From Jeotgalibaca porci (GTDB lineage: Bacteria > Bacillota > Bacilli > Lactobacillales > Aerococcaceae), in assembly GCF_011299095.1 (NCBI RefSeq), contig NZ_CP049889.1, positions 62,001-126,000 on the forward strand: a stretch of DNA of 64,000 nucleotides, written 5' to 3'. This document shows positions 40,443 to 49,556 of the stretch, piece by piece (within the stretch, counting starts at the first letter, position 1; each line of letters opens with the position of its first letter). The notes under the pieces were generated by a model that was not told the origin of the DNA, did not search any database, and saw only the letters and a program-made list of their open reading frames with translations. The position numbers and the translations under genes are program-made.

Positions 40443-42902
40443 ATGGACGAGAACAAGAAACAACACGAATGGATCCTCGATGGGATCGATTGCGCTAATT
40501 GTGCTAATAAAGTAGAAAGAGGCGTTGCGAAGGTGGCAGGTGTGGCCAACAGCAACGTGAACTACATGACCCAAACCTTGAGCTTCGAGGTGACTGGGGA
40601 AAGGGAAGACCAAATCCTCTCCCAAGTGAAACAGAAAGTGAATAAGCTGGAGCCCGACGTGATCCTGAAAAACAAGGCCGACGGCCGCCTACTCAAGCTG
40701 GATACTGAAGCCAGCAAGGCTACCCAGCCAAAAGAGGACGAAAAACACTACGAATGGATCCTCGACGGGATCGACTGCGCCAACTGTGCGAGCAAGGTCG
40801 AAAGAGGCGTGGCTCAGGTAGCAGGTGTGGCCAACAGCAATGTGAACTTCATGACGCAGACCTTGAGCTTTGAGGTGACGAATGAGAAGAAAGACCAAAT
40901 CCTCTCCCAAGTGAAACAGAAAGTGAACACGTTGGAGCCAGATGTGGTCCTGAAGAACAAGGCCGACGGTACATTGATTGCAATGAGCACGAAGACAGCC
41001 GAGTCGGAATCAGCAGCTGCTGAAGCGGTAGAGCGGGATAATAGGGAAGACGGGGAAGAAAATGAACTGAGGACAGCCGTCATTCGCTTGGTACTCGGCT
41101 TCTCCCTTATGCTGGCCGGAATATTCCTGCCACTTCCAGGAGTTCTTCCCGTTATCCTGTTCGTTATTGCCTACCTGATTTCCGGCTATGATGTCGTCTG
41201 GCGTGCAGTCCGGAACATATTCCGCGGACAAGTCTTTGACGAGAACTTCCTGATGACAATTGCGACGCTGGCTGCCTTCTATGTACAGGAATATCCGGAG
41301 GCCGTCGCGGTCATGCTCTTCTATCAGGTAGGGGAAGTGTTCCAGGATGTCGCCCTTTCGAAGTCCCGCCGCTCGATTGCGGACCTGATGGATATCCGTC
41401 CCGATTACGCGAACCTGGATACGGGAAACGGGATTGTGAAGGTCGCACCGGAATCCATCCAGGTGGGTGATATCATTCTGGTTCGCCCGGGTGAGAAAGT
41501 ACCGTTGGACGGGAAAATCGTGGAGGGAACCTCCGCGATGGATACGTCCGCTTTGACCGGGGAATCGGTTCCGCGGAGCGTGAACCCGGGTGACTCCGTC
41601 CTGAGTGGTTTTATCAACCGCAATGGGGTGCTGAAAGTAGTGGTGGAGAAGCCCTTTGCGGAATCCACCGTTAAGAAGATTTTGGACTTGGTCGAGAACG
41701 CCAGCGGCCGGAAGGCGCCGACCGAGCAGTTTATCACCAAATTTGCGCGCTACTATACGCCCGTCGTCGTGGTCGCCGCACTCCTGTTGGCGGTTGTGCC
41801 ACCCTTGGTACTCCCGGGAGCGACGTTCGATGAATGGATCTACCGGGCAGCGATCTTCTTGGTTATTTCCTGCCCCTGTGCCCTGGTCGTCTCCATTCCC
41901 GTCGGTTTTTTCGGCGGAATTGGCGCTTCTTCAAGAAAAGGGATCCTCGTGAAGGGCAGCAACTACTTGGAAGCCCTGAACGACTTGAAGTACGTGGTGA
42001 TGGACAAGACCGGTACCTTGACAAAAGGGAAGTTCGAGATTACCGCGATTGAGCCCAAGCTGGGGGTCAGTCCAGAAGATTTGATTGAAGTGGCAGCCCA
42101 TGCCGAGGCCCATTCCAGCCACCCGATTGCCGATTCTATCAAGGAAAGATATGGCCAAGCAATCCAGGAAGAACGAATCACTGCCTATAACGAAATCTCC
42201 GGACACGGAATCCAAGCGACCATTGACGGCAAAGAAGTGTTGGCGGGAAATGCCCGTCTGATGGAAAAATTCGCGGTGAACTTCGAAGAAGTATCTGAAA
42301 TCGGAACCATTGTGTACCTGGCTGTGGAAGGTGAGTACGCCGGTTCCCTCCTGATTGCGGACGCCATCAAGGAAGACGCCGCAGCCGCTATCGCCACCAT
42401 GAAGAAGCTGGGAATCGAACACATCATCATGCTCACTGGTGACGCCCAGTCTGTAGGTGAGGCAGTAGCCAAGAAACTGGGAATCTCAGAGGTCTACAGC
42501 GAACTGTTGCCGCAAGACAAGGTGACGAAATTCGAGGAGATCCTCGTGCGAAAAGGGAAGAAGGAGAAAGTCGCCTTCGTCGGGGATGGAATCAACGATA
42601 CCCCGGTCCTGGCCCGCTCTGATATCGGCTTCGCCATGGGTGGCCTGGGGTCCGACGCAGCCATTGAGGCCGCTGACGTGGTGATCATGGACGACAAACC
42701 CTCCAAGATTGGGACGGCCATGCAGGTGGCCAAGGATACCCGTCGCATTGTTTGGCAAAACATCTTCTTCGCCCTTGGGGTGAAAGGCTTGTTCCTCATT
42801 CTGGGTGCTTTTGGGGTGGCTTCGATGTGGGAAGCGGTCTTTGCGGATGTGGGGGTCACCGTGATTGCCGTCATCAATGCCATGCGAATCCTCAATAAAT
42901 AG
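40443..42902 (+). CDS. cadA: Cd/Zn/Pb-exporting P1B-type ATPase with two HMA domains
   Basis: An 819-residue inner-membrane metal pump. Two nearly identical HMA domains (GIDCANC near residues 14-20 and again about 95 residues later) precede the membrane core. The ion-binding CPC is Cys477-Pro-Cys479 in SCPCALVVSIPVGF, the CadA/ZntA pattern and not that of a copper pump. DKTGTLT holds the phosphorylated Asp521; HSSHPIADS and GDGINDTP are also present. An AAGGAGAG site lies before the ATG. The gene looks clearly richer in G+C than its neighbours, a sign of separate acquisition. It probably shares the cadC-controlled transcript. Confidence 0.95.
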   Translation: MDENKKQHEWILDGIDCANCANKVERGVAKVAGVANSNVNYMTQTLSFEVTGEREDQILSQVKQKVNKLEPDVILKNKADGRLLKLDTEASKATQPKEDEKHYEWILDGIDCANCASKVERGVAQVAGVANSNVNFMTQTLSFEVTNEKKDQILSQVKQKVNTLEPDVVLKNKADGTLIAMSTKTAESESAAAEAVERDNREDGEENELRTAVIRLVLGFSLMLAGIFLPLPGVLPVILFVIAYLISGYDVVWRAVRNIFRGQVFDENFLMTIATLAAFYVQEYPEAVAVMLFYQVGEVFQDVALSKSRRSIADLMDIRPDYANLDTGNGIVKVAPESIQVGDIILVRPGEKVPLDGKIVEGTSAMDTSALTGESVPRSVNPGDSVLSGFINRNGVLKVVVEKPFAESTVKKILDLVENASGRKAPTEQFITKFARYYTPVVVVAALLLAVVPPLVLPGATFDEWIYRAAIFLVISCPCALVVSIPVGFFGGIGASSRKGILVKGSNYLEALNDLKYVVMDKTGTLTKGKFEITAIEPKLGVSPEDLIEVAAHAEAHSSHPIADSIKERYGQAIQEERITAYNEISGHGIQATIDGKEVLAGNARLMEKFAVNFEEVSEIGTIVYLAVEGEYAGSLLIADAIKEDAAAAIATMKKLGIEHIIMLTGDAQSVGEAVAKKLGISEVYSELLPQDKVTKFEEILVRKGKKEKVAFVGDGINDTPVLARSDIGFAMGGLGSDAAIEAADVVIMDDKPSKIGTAMQVAKDTRRIVWQNIFFALGVKGLFLILGAFGVASMWEAVFADVGVTVIAVINAMRILNK
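40467..40965 (+). repeat. Direct duplication of the HMA-coding segment inside cadA
   Basis: Two copies of roughly 215 bases, offset by 285 bases (95 codons), start at 40467 and 40752. Long stretches are identical, including around CAAATCCTCTCCCAAGTG. Differences are mostly synonymous or conservative, so the duplication looks recent or homogenised. Confidence 0.85.
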
Positions 42903-42909
42903 AATTAGT

Positions 42910-42947
42910 AAAAGGGAACTTCTTGTGATAAGAGAAGTTCCCTTTTC
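42910..42947. terminator. Bidirectional terminator after cadA
   Basis: Perfect 14-base arms AAAAGGGAACTTCT and AGAAGTTCCCTTTT. Confidence 0.9.
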
Positions 42948-43039
42948 ATTCTCTCCAGCCTTTTTTTAGGCAGGTATCCAGGTCAAGTGTACTTAAAAAG
43001 ATTCCTCCAAGCTTTCATATAGTTTTACTATTCAATGTA

Positions 43040-43092
43040 TTGACACAAGATAGATAAACTTCTATATTATACATAGATGACTTTCTATGTAT
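43040..43092 (+). promoter_or_regulatory. ars promoter with ArsR-type operator
   Basis: TTGACA (43040-43045) and TATATT (43063-43068) have a 17-base spacer. A perfect 9-base inverted repeat, ATACATAGA (43069-43077) and TCTATGTAT (43084-43092), follows directly with a 6-base spacer. The likely repressor is the ArsR encoded later in the operon. Confidence 0.78.
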
Positions 43093-43122
43093 AGAAGTAG
43101 ATAGTAAAAAGGAGATAATATG

Positions 43123-43491
43123 ATGAATAAACTGGAATTATTTGAGCCGGCCATGTGTTGTAACACCGGGGTGTGCGGGCCTTCCGTGAAAGAAGACCTA
43201 TTGGTGATGACGTCCGCTATTCAAGCCCTGAATACAGTTGAAGGCTACGAGGCAATTCGGTACAACCTGTCGAGCAGCCCGCAAGAATTTGTTAATAATG
43301 CAACCGTGACAACCATTTTGCAAGAAGAATTGGCCGATGCGTTGCCGATCACATTGGTGAATGGGGAAGTAAAGAAAAAAGGCGCTTATCCTACTTTAGA
43401 TGAGATTTCGACATTCATGGGAATTCAATTCGTCATGGCAGGATCAGCTGACGGTAGCTGTTGCGGCGGAGCTGACTCCGACTGCTGTTAA
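43123..43491 (+). CDS. arsD: Arsenic metallochaperone ArsD (copy 1)
   Basis: A 122-residue chaperone that hands As(III)/Sb(III) to ArsA; it can also act as a weak repressor. With the start at ATG 43123 (AAGGAG 8 bases upstream), the metal site is Cys12-Cys13-Cys18 in MCCNTGVCGPS, the same numbering as the classical ArsD. The C-terminus has vicinal pairs CCGG and DCC as in plasmid R773 ArsD. ATG 43120 is an alternative. arsA follows by 19 bases. Confidence 0.94.
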   Translation: MNKLELFEPAMCCNTGVCGPSVKEDLLVMTSAIQALNTVEGYEAIRYNLSSSPQEFVNNATVTTILQEELADALPITLVNGEVKKKGAYPTLDEISTFMGIQFVMAGSADGSCCGGADSDCC

Positions 43492-43510
43492 AAGGAAGGA
43501 ACGATGATAG

Positions 43511-45250
43511 ATGGAACATTATTCACCAATAGTAAGTGACTTAACAAAATACTTATTCTTTACGGGGAAGGGCGGGGTTGGAAAGACTTCAACCGCCTGC
43601 GCGACAGCGGTCGCACTGGCTGACAGTGGCAAGCGCGTGATGCTAGTCAGTACAGACCCTGCCAGTAACTTACAAGATGTGTTTGGCCGGGAACTGACCA
43701 ATAAAGGAACGGTAATCGAAGAAGTACCAGGGTTGCATGTGGCCAATTTTGATCCCATTACAGCAGCTCAGGAATACATGGAGTCCGTCGTTGGCCCTTA
43801 TCGGGGAATGTTGCCGGAATCTGCCATTGCCAATATGGAGGAGCAACTCATGGGCTCTTGTACCGTGGAAATTGCCTCCTTTAACGAGTTTGCTGGCTTT
43901 TTGACCAACCCTGAAGTCGAACAGAAATTTGATTTCATTCTCTTTGATACCGCACCAACAGGCCACACGTTGCGGATGCTGCAGTTACCGTCTGCATGGA
44001 ATAACTTTCTAGATGAGAACACCACTGGTGTATCTTGCATGGGACAACTTTCCGGTTTAGGTGATCAGAAGGAGAGCTACGAACGGGCGGTCAAAACGCT
44101 AGCCGATAAAACAAAAACAACCTTGCTTTTAGTCACTCGGCCACAAGAAGGGCCGATTATGGAGGCGGAACGCGCTTCTAATGAGCTAAAAGAATTGGGT
44201 GTTCTTAACCAACGACTCATCGTCAATGGCGTGTTGGAAAAGCCAACCGATGCCGTTTCGCAAAAGTTTGCAGACGAGCAGCAAGAAGCCTTAAGCAATA
44301 TGCCCGCCAGCTTGAAGCAACTTCCAGCTACACAGATTCCTTTGCGTTCCTTTAACGTGACTGGCCTTGAAAACCTGCGTTCGCTCTTAAAAGAAGAACA
44401 AGTCATTACCGCTCCTACAAGCCTGCAAAACGAAACTTACCCGGCCCTCAGACAGGTTGTCGATGATTTGGTGCGTACAAATAAACGTGTGGTCTTCACG
44501 ATGGGCAAAGGCGGGGTTGGAAAAACAACGATTGCCGCTACCATCGCCCTTGGACTGGCGGAAAAAGGCAAGAAAGTCCACTTGGCCACAACCGATCCTG
44601 CTGCCCACTTGGGCTATATCATTCAAGAATCGGACGCGATCAAAATGAGCCGAATTGACGAAAAGCAAGAACTAGCCGATTATCAAGAAGAAGTGCTGAC
44701 GAAGGCCCGCCAAACGATGTCACCAGAAGACTTGGCCTACGTGGAAGAAGATTTGCGCTCCCCATGTACTCAGGAAATAGCCGTTTTCAGACGTTTCGCT
44801 GACATTGTAGCAACTGTTGACGCCGATGTGGTCGTCATTGACACCGCACCTACGGGACATACCTTATTGCTGTTGGATTCATCCCAAAGTTACGCCAAAG
44901 AAGTGGAACGGACTTCAGGAGAGGTGCCGGAATCGGTACGCCAGTTGTTGCCAGTGTTGCAAGACCCACAGCAAACGGAAGTGGTGATGGTCACACTGCC
45001 TGAAAATACGCCAGTATACGAATCGCTTCGATTAAAGGAAGACTTAGACCGAGCAAACATTGCGCATACGTGGTGGGTGGTAAATAACAGCATGTTATCA
45101 ACCGGAACCACCAATGAATTGCTGCTAGCCCGGGCTCAAAACGAACAAAAATGGATCCAAAAAGTAGCTGAAGTATCAAACAACCACTTTGCGGTTGTGG
45201 AGTGGAGTTCGGTAGAACTCAAAGGGGAAGCTTTGGCGACCATACTATAG
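43511..45250 (+). CDS. arsA: Arsenite-stimulated ATPase ArsA
   Basis: A 579-residue two-halved ATPase that energises arsenite export. Each half has a P-loop (GKGGVGKTST near 19 and GKGGVGKTTIA near 333) and the DTAPTGHTL signal-transduction motif (near 145 and 447). Cysteines at about 117 (GSCTVE), 176 (VSCMGQ) and 419 (SPCTQE) correspond to the three metal-binding cysteines of E. coli ArsA. It sits between two arsD copies. Its pump partner here is Acr3 rather than ArsB. Confidence 0.95.
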   Translation: MEHYSPIVSDLTKYLFFTGKGGVGKTSTACATAVALADSGKRVMLVSTDPASNLQDVFGRELTNKGTVIEEVPGLHVANFDPITAAQEYMESVVGPYRGMLPESAIANMEEQLMGSCTVEIASFNEFAGFLTNPEVEQKFDFILFDTAPTGHTLRMLQLPSAWNNFLDENTTGVSCMGQLSGLGDQKESYERAVKTLADKTKTTLLLVTRPQEGPIMEAERASNELKELGVLNQRLIVNGVLEKPTDAVSQKFADEQQEALSNMPASLKQLPATQIPLRSFNVTGLENLRSLLKEEQVITAPTSLQNETYPALRQVVDDLVRTNKRVVFTMGKGGVGKTTIAATIALGLAEKGKKVHLATTDPAAHLGYIIQESDAIKMSRIDEKQELADYQEEVLTKARQTMSPEDLAYVEEDLRSPCTQEIAVFRRFADIVATVDADVVVIDTAPTGHTLLLLDSSQSYAKEVERTSGEVPESVRQLLPVLQDPQQTEVVMVTLPENTPVYESLRLKEDLDRANIAHTWWVVNNSMLSTGTTNELLLARAQNEQKWIQKVAEVSNNHFAVVEWSSVELKGEALATIL

Positions 45251-45275
45251 TCTTTTATGAAAGGAAATAAAAAAA

Positions 45276-45617
45276 ATGGAGAAATTAGCGATTTATGAAC
45301 CAGCATTGTGTTGCAGCACCGGTGTATGCGGCCCTTCTGTGGATGAAAACTTGATTCGCATCACTGCTGTCATGCAACACGTTCGGAAAGTAGAAGGAAA
45401 GCAAATGGTCCGTTACAATCTAAGTGCAAATCCAAATTCTTTTATTCGCAATGAAGCCGTTCAGCAAGTGCTTCAGGAAAAAGGAATAGACGGTTTGCCA
45501 GTGACTGTTTTGAATAACGATACCATAGTGAAAGTCGGAGATTATCCAACTAACCAGGAGATTGCTGATTGGTTAGGTGTATCCTTAGAAAAAACAACGG
45601 CCTCTACCGTAAAGTAG
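45276..45617 (+). CDS. arsD: Arsenic metallochaperone ArsD (copy 2, without C-terminal cysteine pairs)
   Basis: A 113-residue ArsD paralogue with Cys12-Cys13-Cys18 (LCCSTGVCGPS) and the RYNLSANP segment of the family. It ends without the CC pairs of copy 1, so it keeps only the essential metal site. It is clearly diverged from copy 1, so this is not a fresh tandem duplication. It lies 25 bases after arsA and 14 before arsR, with AAAGGA upstream. Confidence 0.92.
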   Translation: MEKLAIYEPALCCSTGVCGPSVDENLIRITAVMQHVRKVEGKQMVRYNLSANPNSFIRNEAVQQVLQEKGIDGLPVTVLNNDTIVKVGDYPTNQEIADWLGVSLEKTTASTVK

Positions 45618-45631
45618 AAAGGAGACTGAAA

Positions 45632-45970
45632 ATGACATACGAATCGTATGCAAAGATTGCCAAAGCCCTATCTGAACCAAAACGTGTCAAAATATTAGAC
45701 ATGCTCTCATGTGGGGAAATGTGTGCCTGTGATATTTTAGAACACTTTGATTTTACGCAGCCAACCCTATCCCACCATATCAAGGTACTGACTGAAGCAG
45801 GAATGGTGACTTCAGAAAAAAAGGGGACCTGGCATCATTATTCCCTTAACGAAGAAACAGCAAAGCAGTACATTCAGGAAACGGTTCACTTGCTGACACA
45901 TGCCGCGGATTGTATTTGTATCAAAGAAGGAAATAAGACCGATAAGACAAACCTTGGCGTTCTACAATAA
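45632..45970 (+). CDS. arsR: Arsenical resistance repressor ArsR
   Basis: A 112-residue winged-helix repressor. The metal motif MCACDILEHF and recognition helix PTLSHHIKVLTEAGMV are standard for the As(III)-sensing ArsR type. A further C-x-C (DCICIKEG) lies near the end. The frame extends back to 45569 inside arsD copy 2; AAAGGAG before the ATG at 45632 fixes the start. It is the fourth gene of the operon, an internal place for a regulator that probably acts at the operator near 43080. Confidence 0.93.
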   Translation: MTYESYAKIAKALSEPKRVKILDMLSCGEMCACDILEHFDFTQPTLSHHIKVLTEAGMVTSEKKGTWHHYSLNEETAKQYIQETVHLLTHAADCICIKEGNKTDKTNLGVLQ

Positions 45971-46003
45971 TATCGATCTAACCTCATTTAAAAGGAGATA
46001 ATT

Positions 46004-47074
46004 ATGACGACGAATTCAGAAAAGAAACATAATAAACTAGCTATAGGTATTTGGGAGAAATATTTATCGTTGTGGGTAGGATTAAGTATGATTGCCGGGA
46101 TATTGATTGGCTATTTTTTACCCGGTGTTCCAATAGCTTTAGAGGGAATGACATTTTATAACGTCTCCATACCAACTTCCATTTTACTTTGGATTATGAT
46201 ATTTCCAATGTTTTTAAAAATAGATTTTTTTAGTGTAGTAGGCGCTTTAAAGAAACCTAAAGGTATTGCGTTGACTAGCTTCATTAATTATGCAATTAAG
46301 CCTTTTACGATGTTCGCTATTGCCGCATTTTTTTTCTATGTTGTATTTAATCAGTGGGTTAGTTCAGAGTTAGCTGGAGAATATATAGCGGGTGCTGTTT
46401 TACTAGGAGCAGCGCCCTGTACAGCAATGGTATTTGTTTGGAGTAAACTTACAAATGGTGATCCAGCCTATACCCTGGTCCAGGTTTCGGTAAATGATAT
46501 TTTAATCCTATTACTATATGTTCCAATCGTTTCGTTGTTACTAGGTGTCACAGACATTGATGTTCCAATGGAAACGTTAGTTTTATCATTGGTATTATTC
46601 ATAGTTGCGCCATTAGTAGCGGCTATTTTTACACGTAACGTAGTAGTAAATAAAAAAGGAAAAGAGTATTTCGAAAATACTTTTATTGGAAAATTTGATG
46701 GTTATACAAATTTGGGCTTGATTTTAACATTAATTATTATTTTTACAACTCAAGGACAACCCATTATTGAGAATCCTCTCCACATTTTACTTATTGCAGT
46801 TCCTTTAATTATTCAAAATATTTTGATTTATGTTATAGGGTACGGGGGCTCCAAAGCCTGTCGCTTGCCATACAATATTGCAGCCCCAGCAGCTATGGTG
46901 GGCACTAGTAATTTCTTTGAACTAGCGGTAGCGGTATCGATTTCAATGTTCGGACTAGATTCAGGCGCAACCCTTGTGACCGTTGTTGGTGTTCTAATTG
47001 AAGTGCCAATGATGTTGTTGTTAGTCAAATTTTCAAATAAAACAAAACATTGGTTTGACGGGTATGAATACTAA
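46004..47074 (+). CDS. acr3: Arsenite efflux permease Acr3
   Basis: A 356-residue carrier with ten predicted helices, exporting As(OH)3. Helix 4 carries GAAPCTAMVFVWS with the conserved cysteine, followed by NGDPAYTLVQVSVND, the Acr3 signature. The last third has PYNIAAPAAMVGTSNFFELAVA. AAAGGAG precedes the ATG. The gene looks markedly AT-richer than the next one, so the operon is probably a mosaic. It can work alone or with ArsA. Confidence 0.95.
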   Translation: MTTNSEKKHNKLAIGIWEKYLSLWVGLSMIAGILIGYFLPGVPIALEGMTFYNVSIPTSILLWIMIFPMFLKIDFFSVVGALKKPKGIALTSFINYAIKPFTMFAIAAFFFYVVFNQWVSSELAGEYIAGAVLLGAAPCTAMVFVWSKLTNGDPAYTLVQVSVNDILILLLYVPIVSLLLGVTDIDVPMETLVLSLVLFIVAPLVAAIFTRNVVVNKKGKEYFENTFIGKFDGYTNLGLILTLIIIFTTQGQPIIENPLHILLIAVPLIIQNILIYVIGYGGSKACRLPYNIAAPAAMVGTSNFFELAVAVSISMFGLDSGATLVTVVGVLIEVPMMLLLVKFSNKTKHWFDGYEY

Positions 47075-47109
47075 ATAAAGAATAAAACGATGGAAAAGAG
47101 GCAGACAAC

Positions 47110-48777
47110 ATGAAAATAGTCATTATTGGTTCCGTTGCAGCCGGCACGTCCGTAGCGGCAAAAGCTAGAAGAAATACCGAGGAAGCTGAAATTGTTGTGT
47201 ATGACCAAGGGAAAGATATTTCTTATTCTGTTTGCGGGATTCCTTATCAAATCGGTGGAGAAGTCGAAAGCATTGACCAACTGACTCCCCGGAATGCTGC
47301 TTGGTTCAAAAAGCGTTATAATGTTGATATTTTTACTGAACACAAGGTAACCAAAGCCAATCATGAAACGAAAACGTTGGAAGTGTTGAATGTCGTAACA
47401 GGGGAAACGAAAGAGGACCACTATGATGTATTGGTGATTGCCACTGGTGCGTCCCCATTCACACCACCGCCCTTCAACCAAAATGAATACGATAATGTCT
47501 TCCAGGTGCGGAACATTCAGGATAACCGCGACATCACTGCTTACCTTTCCCTGAAGCAACCGAAGAAAGCTGTCGTAGTTGGTTCTGGTTTTATCGGCTT
47601 GGAAATGACCGAGCAATTGGTACATAAAGGGATGGACGTAACCTTGGTGGAAATGCAGGACCAAGTGATGCCGCCAATGGATGCCGATATGGCATTCCGC
47701 GTCGAGGAACACTTGCGTGCTCATGGTGTTCGTCTCCTTTTGAGTGATACCGTGAAGACCATTGACGGTAAAAATTCAGTTAAGAGTGTGACCACCACCA
47801 AGGGCGAAACCCTTGAAGCTGATGTCGTCTTCCTCTCGGTTGGCGTTCGTCCCAATACTGAGTTGGCCAAACAAATGGGCGTGGAGATTGGCCCTACAGG
47901 CGCTATTGCCGTGAATAAAAAAATGCAGACCAATGTGCCGGATGTGTATGCGGTCGGCGATGTGGCCGAAAGCTTCAGCGTCATTACCGGCAAACCGATT
48001 TACCGTCCATTGGGCTCGACGGCCAATAAAATGGGCCGGATCGCTGGGGATGTTATCACCGGTGGCAATTTGGAGCATCGGGGCGTACTCGGCACCGGCA
48101 TTTTCCGTCTCTTTGACTTGCATGTCGGCCAAACCGGTTTGACCGAAAAAGAGGCGATTCAGGAAGGCTATGAATACGAAACACTGTATAACTTGAAACC
48201 TGATCACGCTGAATATTTGGGCGGACAGGAATTGACCATCAAAGCTTTGGCAGACCGCAAGACGGGCCGCGTCCTAGGCGCGCAAGTCATCGGCAAGGCT
48301 GGTGTCGATAAGCGGGTTGACGTGATTGCCACCGCCATTACGTTCGGCGCCAAAGCGGAAGATCTCTTCCACTTAGATTTGGCTTACGCACCACCGTTCG
48401 CAACCACCAAAGATCCCGTTCTTTACACCGGGATGGCATTGGACAATGCTATCAAGCGTAACCCATTGATGACGCCGACTAAGATATTAGCCACTCAAGA
48501 AAAAGGCGAGGCAATCCAAATCATCGACACCCGTTCGAAAAAAGATTATGAAAAATCTCATGTGAAGGGTGCCGTCCATATCCCGCTAGGGGAACTAAGA
48601 ATCCGTGCGGAAGAATTAGACAAGGAAGTACCGACCGTCACTTACTGTAATAAAGGCGTGACCGGGAATGCGGCCCAAAACGTTTTGATTAATCATGGCT
48701 TCAAGGAAGTCTACAACCTATCTGGCGGAAACAAGAACTACCAGAGTTACGTAGCTATGTTGGAAGCTATAAAATAG
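47110..48777 (+). CDS. cdr: CoA-disulfide reductase with C-terminal rhodanese domain
   Basis: A 555-residue FAD/NAD(P)H disulfide reductase. The FAD loop is GSVAAGTSVAAK near residue 7, the single active cysteine is Cys42 in SYSVCGIPY, and the NAD(P)H loop is VVGSGFIGLEM. A rhodanese domain covers about 460-555 with active Cys513 (TYCNKGVTG). Such fusions occur in ars operons and may keep low-molecular-weight thiols reduced or handle sulfur during arsenic stress. The exact substrate is inferred. It looks GC-richer than acr3 and lies 35 bases after it. Confidence 0.9.
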   Translation: MKIVIIGSVAAGTSVAAKARRNTEEAEIVVYDQGKDISYSVCGIPYQIGGEVESIDQLTPRNAAWFKKRYNVDIFTEHKVTKANHETKTLEVLNVVTGETKEDHYDVLVIATGASPFTPPPFNQNEYDNVFQVRNIQDNRDITAYLSLKQPKKAVVVGSGFIGLEMTEQLVHKGMDVTLVEMQDQVMPPMDADMAFRVEEHLRAHGVRLLLSDTVKTIDGKNSVKSVTTTKGETLEADVVFLSVGVRPNTELAKQMGVEIGPTGAIAVNKKMQTNVPDVYAVGDVAESFSVITGKPIYRPLGSTANKMGRIAGDVITGGNLEHRGVLGTGIFRLFDLHVGQTGLTEKEAIQEGYEYETLYNLKPDHAEYLGGQELTIKALADRKTGRVLGAQVIGKAGVDKRVDVIATAITFGAKAEDLFHLDLAYAPPFATTKDPVLYTGMALDNAIKRNPLMTPTKILATQEKGEAIQIIDTRSKKDYEKSHVKGAVHIPLGELRIRAEELDKEVPTVTYCNKGVTGNAAQNVLINHGFKEVYNLSGGNKNYQSYVAMLEAIK

Positions 48778-48860
48778 GACAAATGGACTTGGATTGCACA
48801 GCTCTTTTTTCATTAGTTTTCATTGGAATAGACCCAAATATTGCTGGATATTCTTCGTAA

Positions 48861-48983
48861 AATGGAGGAGAAGTTATAGATAATCATAGATGGGTCATTC
48901 AAGAAGAAATTACCGAAGCTAAAGATCAGGTAGAACCGTTGGAAATCGGATCAGAAGTTACCTTGGAAGCAAAACATATGTAG
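48861..48983 (+). pseudogene. Fragment of a YdhK-like (DUF1541) protein
   Basis: A 40-residue frame reading NGGEVIDNHRWVIQEEI and IGSEVTLEAKHM resembles the repeat of DUF1541/YdhK proteins, extracytoplasmic proteins often found near copper genes. A stop precedes it at 48858-48860 and a TAG follows the HM. The next bases carry a possible group II intron boundary (GTGCG at 48986), so the gene may have been cut by that insertion. The match is from memory of the family pattern, so confidence is moderate. Confidence 0.5.
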
Positions 48984-48985
48984 GA

Positions 48986-49556
48986 GTGCGTAGGGGCGTA
49001 ACACAGATATGAACAGACAAAATGATATCTCACTTATCGACCGAGTAGTCGATAAATACAACATGGAAAGAGCCATTGAAAAGGTTCGAAAGAACAAAGG
49101 GGTTCCCAGTGTCGATGGTATGACCGTCGATGAATTGGAAGAACACATGCAGACCTACGGGTCAGCGATTGTCCGGAAATTGAAGGACAGTACCTATCAA
49201 CCGCAGCCGGTTAAACGGGTAGAAATACCCAAAGCAAACGGCGGTGTCCGTCGTTTAGGAATACCGACTGTCAGGGATCGTGTTGTCCAACAAGCGATTT
49301 TACAGGTCATTGACCCGATTATTGACCCACATTTCTCGGAATACAGTTATGGCTTCCGTAAAGGCCGGAACGCGCATCAAGCAATCGAGCACGTGATTGG
49401 CTACTATGAAGAAGGCTATCGAGTGGTGGTAGATTGTGATTTGAAGAATTATTTCGACACTATCAATCATCAGATTTTAAGAAATAATCTCGAATACTAT
49501 ATTCATGACAAAGTGATATTAAGAATTATCTGGAACTTTTTGAAGTCCGGTCTGCT
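48986..49556 (+). mobile_element. Truncated group II intron
   Basis: GTGCG at 48986-48990 fits the usual 5' start of group II introns and lies just upstream of the reverse transcriptase start. The similarity to the intron-encoded protein stops near 49550 at the codons for LKSG, and no domain V or 3' end is recognisable nearby. The element is therefore a 5' fragment and cannot move by itself. Confidence 0.6.

Noticed and set aside
41931-42895. Long - strand open frames opposite cadA
   Set aside because: They mirror the GC-rich coding strand; the + strand encodes a full P-type ATPase with all motifs.
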